Shown: positions 27,809 through 36,960 of the stretch, piece by piece
Layout: the number at the start of each line of letters is the position of its first letter
How positions within the stretch are numbered: the first letter of the stretch is position 1
Source of the DNA: an uncultured Pseudoteredinibacter sp.
GTDB taxonomy: Bacteria > Pseudomonadota > Gammaproteobacteria > Pseudomonadales > Cellvibrionaceae
Length of the DNA: 64,000 bases
Assembly: GCF_947500695.1 (NCBI RefSeq)
Contig: NZ_CANMSS010000003.1
Coordinates: 62,001-126,000, forward strand
Direction of reading: 5' to 3'
Made by a program: the position numbers and the translations under genes
The notes under the pieces: model-generated
Seen by the model: only the letters and a program-made list of their open reading frames with translations
Database searches by the model: none
What the model was told of the DNA's origin: nothing

Positions 27809-28918
27809 TTAGTCTTCGTCAGGGCGTAGCAAGCCAACCTGCAGTACGGTTTTCATTGCTTGCCCTTGTCGAATAAAGTCGATATTGATCAGGCTTCCTG
27901 GGCGCAAGCGGCTGGTTGCTTGCTCTGGTGCTGGGTTGCTGGCGCTAAGGGGAATGTCGTTAATGCTGGTGATGTAGTCGCCAAGTTGTAAGCCTGCTTG
28001 CTCGGCTGGGCTACCTGGTGTAATGCTGGTGACAAATATTCCATCGTTGCTAACCAGTCCACCCGAGGCGGCTGCGGCTGCGCTTAATCTATCAGCACCA
28101 AAGCCAAGCCATCCGCGCACCACATAGCCATATTGCACAATATCATCAAGGGCGTACATGGCGTAGTCAGCAGGGATGGCAAAGCTAATTCCAGTGGCGT
28201 TCTGATTATTAAGGATGGCAGTACTGATACCGACTAATTTGCCATAGGCATCAATTACGGCGCCGCCCGAATTACCAGGGTTTACGGCGGCATCGGTTTG
28301 GAAGAAGTAAGTGTAGGGGCTCAGTTGCTTTAGGCCTCTATCGGTAGCACTGATAATGCCCTGGCTCACTGTTTGGCCAACTCCCCAAGGATTGCCGATC
28401 GCGAGTACAACATCGCCAATTTGCATTTCCTCTGAACGCCTAACCTGCAGTGGTTTTAGGTTCTCTTTATTTACCTTTAATACGGCAAGATCGCTTTTAG
28501 GGTCAGTGCCTACAAGCTCGGCATATTCCGTACTGCCATCGAAAAACTGAACTTGAATTTCGTTGGCGCTTTCAATGACGTGATAGTTGGTGAGAATGTA
28601 GCCATCCTCTGAGGCGACAACACCAGAACCTAGTGGGCTATTGTTTCTAATATTGTTGTGCTGCTGGAATAAAGGATCATTAAGTAGTGGGTGATCCCTA
28701 AAGTTGCGCTTTTGACTGGTGCTGATATTCACCACGCCAGGGGCTGCTATTCGGACAGCGCGGGAATAAGAGGCGGGGCCCTGTTGCTCCACCTGTTGCT
28801 GTGAATTAAATTGAAAAAAGCTGGGTTGACGAAGTTGGGGGAATAAAAACAGTAGGGCCACAGCAATTATGACCCCAGCAAATACTGGTAAACCTACAAA
28901 ATCCAGTAGCTTTTTCAA
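27809..28918 (-). CDS. degS: DegS/AlgW-type periplasmic serine protease
   Basis: Membrane-anchored HtrA protease. An N-terminal helix (about 9-27) anchors it; the catalytic triad is H113 (LTNYHVI), D143 (SDLAVLK) and S217 (NPGNSGG). One PDZ domain lies at about 265-355. 369 aa with a single PDZ matches DegS/AlgW, which cuts an anti-sigma factor during envelope stress, rather than two-PDZ DegP. It lies between zapG and the Crp-family gene on the same strand. Confidence 0.94.
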   Translation of the reverse strand: MKKLLDFVGLPVFAGVIIAVALLFLFPQLRQPSFFQFNSQQQVEQQGPASYSRAVRIAAPGVVNISTSQKRNFRDHPLLNDPLFQQHNNIRNNSPLGSGVVASEDGYILTNYHVIESANEIQVQFFDGSTEYAELVGTDPKSDLAVLKVNKENLKPLQVRRSEEMQIGDVVLAIGNPWGVGQTVSQGIISATDRGLKQLSPYTYFFQTDAAVNPGNSGGAVIDAYGKLVGISTAILNNQNATGISFAIPADYAMYALDDIVQYGYVVRGWLGFGADRLSAAAAASGGLVSNDGIFVTSITPGSPAEQAGLQLGDYITSINDIPLSASNPAPEQATSRLRPGSLINIDFIRQGQAMKTVLQVGLLRPDED

Positions 28919-28945
28919 GTTTGCTTTTCCCCCAAAGCCTTTAAT

Positions 28946-29437
28946 TTAGGCTTTTTCTTCTTCTTTTTTCTCGGGCTCGCTTTCTTCTTGCTCGCTTTCT
29001 TTGGCTTTCTCTAGGCCGAAGTCTTCGCTCAAGGTACCTTTGTCGCCTGGGTTTTTAGGGGCCCAGTCTTTAGGTTGTTCTTGTAGCTCGCCCATCGCTT
29101 GGCTTTCTAGGGCCGGCTGACTGGTGCCTGCTTCAAGTATCTGGCGACTAACGTCAGGGTTGGATAGCTTAAGGGCGCTGTTGGCAAGGTGCTCATGCAC
29201 AGCTTTGTAGCTTTGGTTCATGTTGTTCACTAGATCGGCGGTTTCAGCGAAGTGCTCGGCAACTTCATGTTGGTAGTCGCGCTGCTCTTCTTTTAGCTGC
29301 TCTAGTTCTTCTTTTATGGTTTCTGCGGCTTTGCTTTGTTGGCTGGTGCTGCGGCCAATGGCTAGGCCAATAATGCCGCCGGCAATTAACATGCCCACGC
29401 CAGTAATAATTAGGTGGCTCAGTTCAAACTCAGTCAC
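28946..29437 (-). CDS. zapG: ZapG/YhcB (DUF1043) envelope protein
   Basis: Links cell division and envelope growth in enterobacteria. The start is placed at GTG 29437, six bases after AAGGAGA; an upstream TTG would add six residues. One membrane helix (LIITGVGMLIAGGIIGLAIG) is followed by a coiled coil (about 30-75) and a highly charged C-terminus of Glu/Lys (EEESEPEKKEEEKA-like). 163 aa, slightly longer than E. coli YhcB because of that tail. It is divergent from zapE, as in Pseudomonas. Confidence 0.92.
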   Translation of the reverse strand: MTEFELSHLIITGVGMLIAGGIIGLAIGRSTSQQSKAAETIKEELEQLKEEQRDYQHEVAEHFAETADLVNNMNQSYKAVHEHLANSALKLSNPDVSRQILEAGTSQPALESQAMGELQEQPKDWAPKNPGDKGTLSEDFGLEKAKESEQEESEPEKKEEEKA

Positions 29438-29643
29438 GGATGGTCTCCTTAACAAACATCGGTGGCAGTTGGGCTGTTAAGATTTTGCCCCTGCTACTAT
29501 CTATTATATAGGATAAATGGTCGCTGTGTGGATCTGGACTTTGGTGGTATCACGCTTCTTTACATACGCTATTGCGGCTTGCTTCTATGTTGATGGCTGG
29601 TTAAAGTGGCGCGGTTTTGCGATCGCCCTTCGGAAGTTAAGAT

Positions 29644-30753
29644 ATGAGTAGCCCTATAGAGCGCTATCAGCGCGACCTTAAGAAAGATGATTTTCGCCAT
29701 GATCCTGCTCAGGCGATGGCGGTGGATCATTTGCAAGATCTCTATGAGCGCTTAACTGCCAAGCCTGCTGCGGCTAAAAAGCCCGGCTTGATGTCTAAAT
29801 TGCTGGGGCGCAAGAAGGAATCTTTGGCTCCTGAGAAAGGTTTGTACTTCTGGGGTGGTGTTGGTCGCGGTAAGACCTACCTGATGGATAACTTCTATGA
29901 GTCCTTGCCTTTTGAAAACAAAATGCGAGTACACTTTCATCGTTTTATGCGCCGTGTCCATCAAGAGCTTAAAACCTTACCAGGTGAAAAAAATCCCCTC
30001 GAAATCGTAGCGAACCGTTTGGCCAAAGAGGCTCGTGTTATCTGTTTTGATGAATTCTTTGTTTCTGATATCACCGATGCCATGATTCTGGGTAACCTGA
30101 TGCAGGGCTTGTTCTCCCGCGGCGTGACCTTAGTAGCTACCTCCAACATTGTTCCTGATGGTCTATATAAAGATGGCTTACAGCGTGCGCGCTTCTTGCC
30201 GGCTATTGCGATGCTTAATGAGCACACTTTGGTGGTCAATGTAGACGGAGGTGTTGATTACCGCTTGCGGGCTTTGGAGCAGGCCGAGCTTTTCCATCAC
30301 CCGTTAGATGAAGAGGCTGATATTAGCTTGCAGCGCAGCTTCGAGGGTTTGGCGCCTGATTTGGAAGAGGCTCGTGCCAATGTGCCCTTAGAAATTGAGG
30401 GCCGTGAAATCATGGCGCGCTTCGAATCAGAGGATGTAGTCTGGTTTGATTTTATGGCGCTCTGTGATGGGCCTCGTTCCCAGAATGACTATATTGAACT
30501 GGCCCGCGAATACCATGCTGTATTACTTTCGGATGTGCCTCAATTGGGGCGTGAGACCGATGATCAGGCTCGTCGCTTCATTAATCTAGTCGATGAATTC
30601 TATGATCGTAGTGTAAAGCTGATCATCTCTTGTGAGGTGCCTTTAGAGCAGATCTACGCCGGTGGCCACTTAAGTTTTGAGTTTGACCGCACAGTGAGTC
30701 GTCTGCTGGAGATGCAGAGTCACGATTATCTGGCGTTGCCGCATAAGCCTTAG
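29644..30753 (+). CDS. zapE: cell division ATPase ZapE (AFG1-like)
   Basis: P-loop ATPase that acts on the Z-ring at late division, and a relative of mitochondrial AFG1. Walker A GGVGRGKTYL (about residue 78) and Walker B VICFDEFFVSD (about residue 134), followed by ATSNIVPDGLYKDGLQR, a strongly conserved family segment. 369 aa. It stands before the rplM-rpsI genes, separated by two long inverted repeats. Confidence 0.96.
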   Translation: MSSPIERYQRDLKKDDFRHDPAQAMAVDHLQDLYERLTAKPAAAKKPGLMSKLLGRKKESLAPEKGLYFWGGVGRGKTYLMDNFYESLPFENKMRVHFHRFMRRVHQELKTLPGEKNPLEIVANRLAKEARVICFDEFFVSDITDAMILGNLMQGLFSRGVTLVATSNIVPDGLYKDGLQRARFLPAIAMLNEHTLVVNVDGGVDYRLRALEQAELFHHPLDEEADISLQRSFEGLAPDLEEARANVPLEIEGREIMARFESEDVVWFDFMALCDGPRSQNDYIELAREYHAVLLSDVPQLGRETDDQARRFINLVDEFYDRSVKLIISCEVPLEQIYAGGHLSFEFDRTVSRLLEMQSHDYLALPHKP

Positions 30754-30792
30754 TTGGCCTGCGGTCGTCAAAATAGTGCAAGTCTGGCCGCG

Positions 30793-30900
30793 TATTAGGG
30801 GTAAGGGGGCCTTGCTGGGGGCGCAAAAAGCTGGGTCCATCCAAGCTCACCTTCTCCTCCAAGTCGAAGATGCCCCATCAAGGCCCCCTTACCCCTAATA
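30793..30900. repeat. perfect 22-bp inverted repeat, MITE-like
   Basis: The arm at 30793-30814 (TATTAGGGGTAAGGGGGCC and on) is exactly the reverse complement of 30879-30900. Five more pairs follow after one mismatch. The loop is about 50 bases. The ends read TA-TTAGGGG and CCCCTAA-TA, so the unit could be a small element with a TA duplication of the IS630/mariner kind. It could equally act as an RNA hairpin below zapE; no T-run follows. Confidence 0.85.
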
Positions 30901-30955
30901 CTCTATATTCTCTTGTACGAAAGGACTCTGTTGTTTGGGCGGTAACTTGTATTGA

Positions 30956-31067
30956 GCCTATTGTGGCAAACATTTGCTGGGCGGATGTGTGAGTTATGGA
31001 AACGAACGCAAGCTAGCATGGACGCTGCTTTTTGCGGTCCGCCCAGCAAATGTTTGCCGCAATAGGC
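30956..31067. repeat. 30-bp near-perfect inverted repeat upstream of rplM
   Basis: The arm at 30956-30985 (GCCTATTGTGGCAAACATTT and on) pairs with 31038-31067 with one mismatch, which would be a G-U pair in RNA. The 52-base loop has a further CGCAA/TTGCG pair. It shares no sequence with the neighbouring repeat at 30793-30900. It lies immediately ahead of the probable rplM promoter. Confidence 0.85.
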
Positions 31068-31099
31068 GGTTTCCTCTACTAAGTTAGTGTTTGAGGTGC

Positions 31100-31128
31100 T
31101 TGCTTTTTGCTCACCCCCGCTATAGAAT
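31100..31128 (+). promoter_or_regulatory. probable rplM-rpsI promoter
   Basis: TTGCTT at 31100-31105 and TATAGAAT at 31121-31128, with a spacer of 15-16 bases, lie about 80 bases before the rplM start. Position and sequence fit a sigma-70 promoter; the long 5' leader could bind L13 for autoregulation. Confidence 0.4.
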
Positions 31129-31209
31129 CCGCGCTCCATTTTTGTGGCTCCCTGATTCGCCCTTTGTGAATAGGTGCTGCAAGCCGAAACCCTAAAAGGC
31201 AGATATAAC

Positions 31210-31638
31210 ATGAAGACATACAGTGCCAAGCCCGAAACCGTCCAGCGCGACTGGTACGTGATCGACGCTGAAGGCAAGACCCTAGGCCGCATGGCCGTGG
31301 CGATTGCCGACCGTTTACGCGGTAAGAACAAGCCTGAGTTTACCCCTCACGTTGATACTGGCGATTACATCGTTGTAATTAACGCCGAGAAAGTACACGT
31401 TACTGGTAACAAAGCTAAGAACAAGATTTACCACAGCCACACTGGCTATCCTGGTGGTTTGAAGTCTATCAGCTTTGAAAAGTTGATCGAAAAAGCTCCT
31501 GAGCGCACTATTCAGAGCGCTGTTAAGGGCATGTTGCCAAAAGGTCCTCTAGGCCGTGCAATGTTCAGCAAGTTGAAAGTATATGCTGGTGCCGAGCACC
31601 CGCATACTGCACAGCAACCAAAAGAACTGGACGTATAA
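31210..31638 (+). CDS. rplM: 50S ribosomal protein L13
   Basis: 142-aa large-subunit protein starting at ATG 31210 ([15 protein letters not shown]), the standard start; in-frame upstream codons would add residues outside the family. Conserved [22 protein letters not shown] and the [12 protein letters not shown] segment are present. It precedes rpsI by 12 bases in the universal pair. Confidence 0.98.
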   Translation: MKTYSAKPETVQRDWYVIDAEGKTLGRMAVAIADRLRGKNKPEFTPHVDTGDYIVVINAEKVHVTGNKAKNKIYHSHTGYPGGLKSISFEKLIEKAPERTIQSAVKGMLPKGPLGRAMFSKLKVYAGAEHPHTAQQPKELDV

Positions 31639-31650
31639 GGAATAAAGACA

Positions 31651-32043
31651 ATGGCAGCTACACAATACTACGGCACTGGCCGTCGCAAAACTTCCACTGC
31701 TCGTGTTTTTATTACCCAGGGCACTGGTAGCATCTCCATCAATGGTCGCACTATCGAAGATTACTTCGGTCGTGAAGTTGCTCGCATGATCGTGCGTCAG
31801 CCACTAGAAGCCACTGATAACGTTGAAACTTTCGACGTAACTATCACCGTTAAAGGTGGTGGTAGCTTCGGTCAGGCAGGTGCGATCCGTCACGGTTTGA
31901 CTCGTGCATTGATGGCTTATGACGAAGGTCTACGCCCAACTCTGCGTGAAGCAGGTTACGTTACTCGCGATTCTCGTGAGGTTGAGCGTAAGAAAGTTGG
32001 TCTACGTAAAGCACGTAAGAAGCCACAGTTCTCCAAGCGTTAA
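31651..32043 (+). CDS. rpsI: 30S ribosomal protein S9
   Basis: 130-aa small-subunit protein. Opens [19 protein letters not shown] and ends in the basic tail RKKPQFSKR that reaches the P-site tRNA. Normal length. It is followed by a strong terminator. Confidence 0.98.
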   Translation: MAATQYYGTGRRKTSTARVFITQGTGSISINGRTIEDYFGREVARMIVRQPLEATDNVETFDVTITVKGGGSFGQAGAIRHGLTRALMAYDEGLRPTLREAGYVTRDSREVERKKVGLRKARKKPQFSKR

Positions 32044-32070
32044 TTCGCTGGCCGAACTGGCTTTCGAAAA

Positions 32071-32100
32071 ACCCAGGCTGTCTCAGTCTGGGTTTTTTTA
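32071..32100 (+). terminator. intrinsic terminator after rpsI
   Basis: ACCCAGGCTG (32071-32080) pairs with CAGTCTGGGT (32084-32093), loop TCT, followed by TTTTTT. It ends the rplM-rpsI transcript. Confidence 0.92.
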
Positions 32101-32474
32101 TGACCTGGCCGAGGCTATAGCTCTAACTTTGATGCTTATCATCGAGTCTTGGGGTTGTAAATTGATAGATATTGATCGGTTTTTGTCTCGAAGTGGCGAG
32201 GCGGCCTCAATTTTGCCTGCTATTCTTGTTGGGCGTATTAGAAGTTGCTTGTATGACATCTGGGCAGAAACATTAACTGCGAATGATCTTGGTCAGAACT
32301 TCTGGGAAAAATATGGCTAAAGCCTTGAAAAACAGGCGGTTATCCTTGTCAGTTCAACCCAATTTCTATACCATGTGTCAATTTTTAAAATCACACCATA
32401 AGCACAGAATCAACCGTAAACCTTTGTAATTCAATCAGTTACTGCCTGCAGTACTGGAATGGGAGAAGATCGTC
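32101..32474. other. gene-free leader between rpsI and petA
   Basis: No convincing gene. A weak 62-codon frame (32131-32319) has no ribosome site. An imperfect palindrome at 32374-32395 (TGTGTCAATTTTTAAAATCA) may be part of the petA control region. GGGAGAAG just before 32475 is the petA ribosome site. Confidence 0.4.
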
Positions 32475-33068
32475 ATGAGCAATGGCGGAGTGAACGAAGG
32501 GCGTCGCCGCTTCTTAACCGCTGCTACCTGCGTTGTAGGTGGTGCCGGGGCAGTGGGTGTTGCCGTACCTTTTGTTGGGTCCTGGAATCCGAGCGCTAGA
32601 GCGAAAGCTGCTGGTGCCCCGGTTAAATATAATCTAAGCAAGCTTGAGCCTGGTCAAATGGTCACCGTAGAGTGGCGTGGCAAGCCGGTTTATGTCGTGC
32701 GTCGTACTCAGGAAGTTCTTGACGACCTGAAAACCGTCGACGGCCTATTGCGTGATCCAAATTCTACAGAGTCGGTGCAGCCGCCTTATGCAGATAATGA
32801 GGTTCGCTCAATTAAGCCTGAATTCCTAGTATTGCTAGGCTTGTGCACACACTTGGGTTGCGCGCCTATGTATCGCCCTGAGGTTGGCGCAGCCGATCTA
32901 GGTGGTGCTGAGTGGAAAGGCGGTTTCTTCTGCCCTTGTCACGGTTCTAAGTTTGACTTAGCGGGCCGTGTTTACCAGGGTGTGCCTGCTCCGATCAACC
33001 TAGAAGTCCCGCCATACCGCTTTGATAGCGATGCGGTGATTACTATCGGTTTGGACCAGGAGGCCTAA
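32475..33068 (+). CDS. petA: Rieske iron-sulfur subunit of cytochrome bc1
   Basis: Carries the high-potential 2Fe-2S centre that takes electrons from ubiquinol. 197 aa. A twin-arginine signal/anchor (GRRRFLTAATC, then hydrophobic to about residue 35) sends the folded protein across the membrane. The cluster ligands are in CTHLGCAP and CPCHGS. First gene of the bc1 operon, with its stop four bases from the next start. Confidence 0.97.
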   Translation: MSNGGVNEGRRRFLTAATCVVGGAGAVGVAVPFVGSWNPSARAKAAGAPVKYNLSKLEPGQMVTVEWRGKPVYVVRRTQEVLDDLKTVDGLLRDPNSTESVQPPYADNEVRSIKPEFLVLLGLCTHLGCAPMYRPEVGAADLGGAEWKGGFFCPCHGSKFDLAGRVYQGVPAPINLEVPPYRFDSDAVITIGLDQEA

Positions 33069-33071
33069 TTG

Positions 33072-35123
33072 ATGAATATGTTAGTGAATCTGTGGAACTG
33101 GATCGACGCTCGCCTACCTGTGCAGCGTGCCTGGGATACCCACATGGGCAAATACTATGCCCCGAAAAACTTTAACTTCTGGTACTTCTTCGGTGTTTTA
33201 TCACTGTTGGTTTTAGTTAACCAGTTGTTGACCGGTATTTGGCTGGTCATGTTCTTTGAGCCGAGTGCCGATGGCGCATTCGCTTCTGTAGAGTACATCA
33301 TGCGTGATGTCGATTACGGTTGGCTCATCCGCTATATGCACTCCACTGGAGCCTCGGCTTTCTTCGTGGTGGTATATCTGCACATGTTCCGTGGCCTGTT
33401 ATACGGTTCGTACAAAGCTCCGCGTGAGCTAGTGTGGATCTTCGGTATGGCGATCTACCTAATCTTGATGGCAGAAGCCTTTATGGGTTACGTATTACCT
33501 TGGGGTCAGATGTCCTACTGGGGCGCCCAGGTAATTGTATCTTTGGCTGGCGCTATTCCAGTGGTTGGTGAAGACTTGGTGCAGTGGGTACGTGGTGATT
33601 ACTTGATCTCCGGCGCTACCTTGACTCGCTTCTTCTCCTTGCACGTAATCGCATTGCCTATCGTATTGTTGCTGTTGGTGGTATTGCACCTGCTAGCGCT
33701 ACACGAAGTGGGTTCAAACAACCCAGACGGTGTTGAGATCAAGAAGAACAAAGACGAAAACGGTATTCCAAAAGACGGCGTTCCTTTCCACCCGTTCTAC
33801 ACCGTTCACGACCTAATCGGTATTTCCGTATTCTTGTTCGTGTTCTGTTTCGTGATCTTCTTCATGCCAGAAATGGGCGGTTTCTTCTTGGAGTACGCTA
33901 ACTTCGAAGAAGCAAACAACCTGAAGACTCCGCCGCATATTGCGCCGGTATGGTACTTCACCCCGTTCTACGCCATCTTGCGAGCGGTAACCTTCGATAT
34001 TGGGCCTTTGAGTTCTAAGTTCTTGGGTCTGGTTGCCATGGGTGCAGCGATTGCAATCTTGTTTGTGTTGCCTTGGTTGGATAAGTCGCCAGTTAAGTCT
34101 ATGCGTTACAAGGGTAACTTCAGCCGTATCGCACTGTTGGTATTCGCAGCTTCTTTCGTAATTCTGGGTTACTTGGGTGTTAAAGCTCCGACTCCTGGCC
34201 GCACGCTGTTGGCTCAGATTTGTACCGTAATCTACTTTGCTTACTTTATCGCCATGCCGTTCTGGACGGCTCGTGAGAAATGTCAGCCAGAGCCAGAGCG
34301 TGTACAGATGAAAGGCTTGCCAGCACCACTGGTTTGGGGTGGTTTCATCCTATTCTTAGTGCTCACCATTGTGCCGATTAAGGCTGTGGGTGCTGGTGGT
34401 GAGAAATCTTGTGGCGCCATCGACTGTTATGAAATGACTCCAGATCTACACGACAAAGAGTCTTTGCAGAACGGTGCTAAGTGGTTTATCAACTATTGCA
34501 TGGGTTGTCACGAAGCGAGCTTTTCTCGCTATGGCCGCGTAGCGGATGATTTGGGTATTGATCGCGAATTGATGCGTGAGCAGATGGTTTTTGATGGCTC
34601 CGCAGTGGGTTCATTAATGACTAACTCAATGGACCCTGACAAATCTAAAAAGTGGTTTGGTGCGACTCCTCCAGATTTGACTTTGGTAGCGCGTGCTCGT
34701 AACCCGCAGTGGTTATACACCTACATGCTGACTTTCTATAAAGATGATAGTCGTCCAACAGGTGTAAACAACCGCACTTTTGACAAGGTTGCAATGCCTC
34801 ATGTGATGTTGGAAATGCAAGGCTTGCAAGAGTGTGCACCTGGTCCAGTTTACGATCATGGCAAGCCACGTCGCGACCCCATCACTGGCGATCCAATTAT
34901 GGAAGACCCTTGTGGTACGCTGAAAGTGGGTGCGGTTAAAGGTAGCATGAGTCCAGAAGAGTACGAAAAGGCCGTTTACGACCTAGTTAACTTCTTGGAA
35001 TATGTTGCTGAGCCTGCGGCACTAGATCGTGAGCGCATTGGTATTTATGTATTGCTGTTTATCCTAGTATTGTTCGTATTTGTTTACTTGCTGAACCGCG
35101 AGTACTGGCGCGACATTCACTAG
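33072..35123 (+). CDS. petBC: fused cytochrome b / cytochrome c1 subunit of bc1 complex
   Basis: One uninterrupted 683-codon frame from ATG 33072 (a TTG at 33069 is also in frame). Residues 1 to about 405 are cytochrome b: eight membrane helices, haem histidines in RYMHSTGASAFF and the LHVIALPIVLLLLVVLHLLALHE helix, and the PEWY-like site as PVWYF. Residues about 413-445 form a hydrophobic segment that would be the c1 signal. Residues 446-683 are cytochrome c1 with haem motif C476-MG-C479-H480, MPHVM (Met ligand region) and a C-terminal anchor. In most gammaproteobacteria petB and petC are separate. A comparable fusion (fbcH) is known in Bradyrhizobium, where it is cut after synthesis. Confidence 0.96.
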   Translation: MNMLVNLWNWIDARLPVQRAWDTHMGKYYAPKNFNFWYFFGVLSLLVLVNQLLTGIWLVMFFEPSADGAFASVEYIMRDVDYGWLIRYMHSTGASAFFVVVYLHMFRGLLYGSYKAPRELVWIFGMAIYLILMAEAFMGYVLPWGQMSYWGAQVIVSLAGAIPVVGEDLVQWVRGDYLISGATLTRFFSLHVIALPIVLLLLVVLHLLALHEVGSNNPDGVEIKKNKDENGIPKDGVPFHPFYTVHDLIGISVFLFVFCFVIFFMPEMGGFFLEYANFEEANNLKTPPHIAPVWYFTPFYAILRAVTFDIGPLSSKFLGLVAMGAAIAILFVLPWLDKSPVKSMRYKGNFSRIALLVFAASFVILGYLGVKAPTPGRTLLAQICTVIYFAYFIAMPFWTAREKCQPEPERVQMKGLPAPLVWGGFILFLVLTIVPIKAVGAGGEKSCGAIDCYEMTPDLHDKESLQNGAKWFINYCMGCHEASFSRYGRVADDLGIDRELMREQMVFDGSAVGSLMTNSMDPDKSKKWFGATPPDLTLVARARNPQWLYTYMLTFYKDDSRPTGVNNRTFDKVAMPHVMLEMQGLQECAPGPVYDHGKPRRDPITGDPIMEDPCGTLKVGAVKGSMSPEEYEKAVYDLVNFLEYVAEPAALDRERIGIYVLLFILVLFVFVYLLNREYWRDIH

Positions 35124-35215
35124 AATCCCAAAAAGGATTTTACAGCTACCGGGCGGTCCTCTTTTAGAGGCCCGCCCGTTCGTTTTTTTTATAGTTTGAA
35201 GATAGAGGTGGAATA

Positions 35216-35854
35216 ATGGCAGTTGGCGTAGGCGCAAAACGCTCCTCCATGACATATTTTTCGGATGCTAGGAATCACTATAGCCACCGAGTACGTATTG
35301 TTTTGGCCGAAAAAGGTGTATCGGTTGATATCATTGATGTTGATCCGGACAATAAGCCTGAAGAACTGGCTGACCTGAACCCATACAACGATTTGCCTAC
35401 CTTGGTTGATCGTGACCTGTCCTTGTATGAATCAAAAGTAATGATGGAGTATTTAGATGAGCGTTTTCCTCATCCTCCACTATTGCCGGTTTACCCAGTG
35501 GCGCGTGCTCAAAGTCGCCTGTGGATGCACCGTATTGAGAAAGATTGGAGTCCAAAGGTGGACGAAATCCTTTCTGGTAAAAACAAAGAAGCTGCTGCAA
35601 AAGCGCGTAAAGATCTTAAAGATAGCTTATTGGCTATTGCACCGATCTTTTCAGAAATGCCTTTCTTTATGAGCGAAGAGTTTACTTTGGTAGATTGCTG
35701 TTTGGCGCCGATCTTGTGGCGTTTGGATTTATTGGAAATCAAATTGCCATTAACCAAGCAAACTCAGCCTTTACATGATTACATGGGACGTTTGTTTGAG
35801 CGCGAAGCTTTCCAGGAGAGCTTGTCTGAACTAGAGCGCGAAATGCGCGGCTAG
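35216..35854 (+). CDS. sspA: stringent starvation protein A
   Basis: RNA-polymerase-associated GST-fold protein that helps survival under acid and nutrient stress. 212 aa: thioredoxin-like N-terminal half ([41 protein letters not shown]) and an all-helical C-terminal half. GAGGTG precedes the start. It follows petBC and is paired with sspB, the conserved order. Confidence 0.95.
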   Translation: MAVGVGAKRSSMTYFSDARNHYSHRVRIVLAEKGVSVDIIDVDPDNKPEELADLNPYNDLPTLVDRDLSLYESKVMMEYLDERFPHPPLLPVYPVARAQSRLWMHRIEKDWSPKVDEILSGKNKEAAAKARKDLKDSLLAIAPIFSEMPFFMSEEFTLVDCCLAPILWRLDLLEIKLPLTKQTQPLHDYMGRLFEREAFQESLSELEREMRG

Positions 35855-35866
35855 AGGCGAAGACTT

Positions 35867-36265
35867 ATGAGCATGAGCAGCAGTCGCCCATATATGGTGC
35901 GTGCCCTGTACGAATGGATTGTCGATAATGAGTGCACTCCACACGTGCTTGTGAGCGCCTATACCGAAGGCACTGAAGTCCCTCAGCAATATGTCAATGA
36001 GGATGGCTTGGTGGTCTTAAATATCTCCCCAACCGCAGTGAGTGGTCTGGCAATGGATAATGAGGCTCTTAGCTTTGGTGCCCGTTTTGGTGGCGTACCT
36101 ACTGATATTTTTGTTCCGTACAGCGCGGTGCTAAGAATCTATGCTCGAGAAAATGGTCAGGGCTTGGTGTTTGAGCCGGAAGTAGATCCGAGTCCAGAGC
36201 CGCCTAAGCCTAGCAAGCCTGAAGATTCAGGGGTTAAGCGTCCAAGCTTGAAGGTAGTGAAGTAA
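35867..36265 (+). CDS. sspB: ClpXP adaptor SspB
   Basis: Binds ssrA-tagged stalled peptides and hands them to ClpXP. 132 aa: substrate-binding barrel (RPYMVRALYEWIVDNECTPH, LNISPTAVSGL, FGARFGGVP), a Pro-rich linker and a terminal ClpX-binding peptide (RPSLKVVK). It starts 12 bases after sspA. Confidence 0.95.
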   Translation: MSMSSSRPYMVRALYEWIVDNECTPHVLVSAYTEGTEVPQQYVNEDGLVVLNISPTAVSGLAMDNEALSFGARFGGVPTDIFVPYSAVLRIYARENGQGLVFEPEVDPSPEPPKPSKPEDSGVKRPSLKVVK

Positions 36266-36279
36266 AGCTCACGCCAGAA

Positions 36280-36326
36280 GCAGACACAAAAAAGCCGAAC
36301 ATCATGTTCGGCTTTTTTGTGTCTGC
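36280..36326. terminator. very long bidirectional terminator
   Basis: A perfect palindrome of 23 bases each side around one central base: 36280-36302 against 36304-36326, with AAAAAA and TTTTTT runs in the arms next to the GCCGAACAT core. It ends sspB on the plus strand and the DUF4124 gene on the minus strand. Confidence 0.93.
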
Positions 36327-36349
36327 GATTTTGTGCAGGCTAATTGTAT

Positions 36350-36790
36350 CTAACCGCAGTGATCTTTAACGGCCTTTTCGGCAGTTTTGCGCTGCTTTTC
36401 CTTTTGCTCTTGGCTGAGTATTGTTAGCTCGCCGTTTTCATCTTTCAGTCGTACGCGATTGTTACGATTTAAAATCTCTAGGTTGCGCCTGGCTGATTGG
36501 CATACCTCGGGGTTTTTAATGGGCTGTGGGGCTGCCTTAGTTTCTTCTTCAGGCTTTTCTTCTTTTTCTTTGGCCGCTTGATTGGGGGGAGGGGTACCTC
36601 GACCGGTGTAGGTATTTACGACTTCAGCTTGCTGGCCCTTTGGTGGGCGCTCGCTATAGTGGGTTACGCCATCTTTATCGACCCATTTGTAGAATTTCTT
36701 TGCGGCATGGGCGTCGTTGCTCATAACGGCGGTGACCAAAAAGCAGCTAGCGATGAAGGCTGCTGATATCAACTTGGCTATATATGGCAT
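36350..36790 (-). CDS. exported DUF4124-domain protein
   Basis: 146 aa with a signal peptide (about residues 1-29, ending DAHA). A DUF4124 module follows (KKFYKWVDKDGVTHYSERPP, residues 31-50), then a charged Pro/Glu/Lys linker and a C-terminal helix with two Cys. Such proteins are common in gammaproteobacterial envelopes; the molecular role is unknown. It converges on sspB. Confidence 0.88.
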   Translation of the reverse strand: MPYIAKLISAAFIASCFLVTAVMSNDAHAAKKFYKWVDKDGVTHYSERPPKGQQAEVVNTYTGRGTPPPNQAAKEKEEKPEEETKAAPQPIKNPEVCQSARRNLEILNRNNRVRLKDENGELTILSQEQKEKQRKTAEKAVKDHCG

Positions 36791-36960
36791 GCTGGTAGAT
36801 CCCTTTCAAATACTACAGCTATTATAAGACTGAAAGCTGTCCCATGGCTAAACTTAGTGCTGAACAAGGTTATTCTAAGACAGGCGGGCTAGTCTTTTCT
36901 TAGAAATTGATCATATTGGGTGAATTTTCATGCTAAAGGCTCTATAGACCTTCGAACATC

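Noticed and set aside
30623..30862. Minus-strand frame overlapping the zapE end and the first inverted repeat
   Set aside because: It runs antisense through zapE and the repeat arm; no ribosome site and no family resemblance that I trust.
31919..32320. Plus-strand frame overlapping the end of rpsI and running past its terminator
   Set aside because: The first part is an out-of-frame copy of rpsI and the frame crosses a strong terminator. The 62-codon remainder has no ribosome site.
32374..32395. CRP-like palindrome before petA
   Set aside because: The half-sites are too far apart for a standard CRP or Fnr site; kept only as an unexplained imperfect palindrome.
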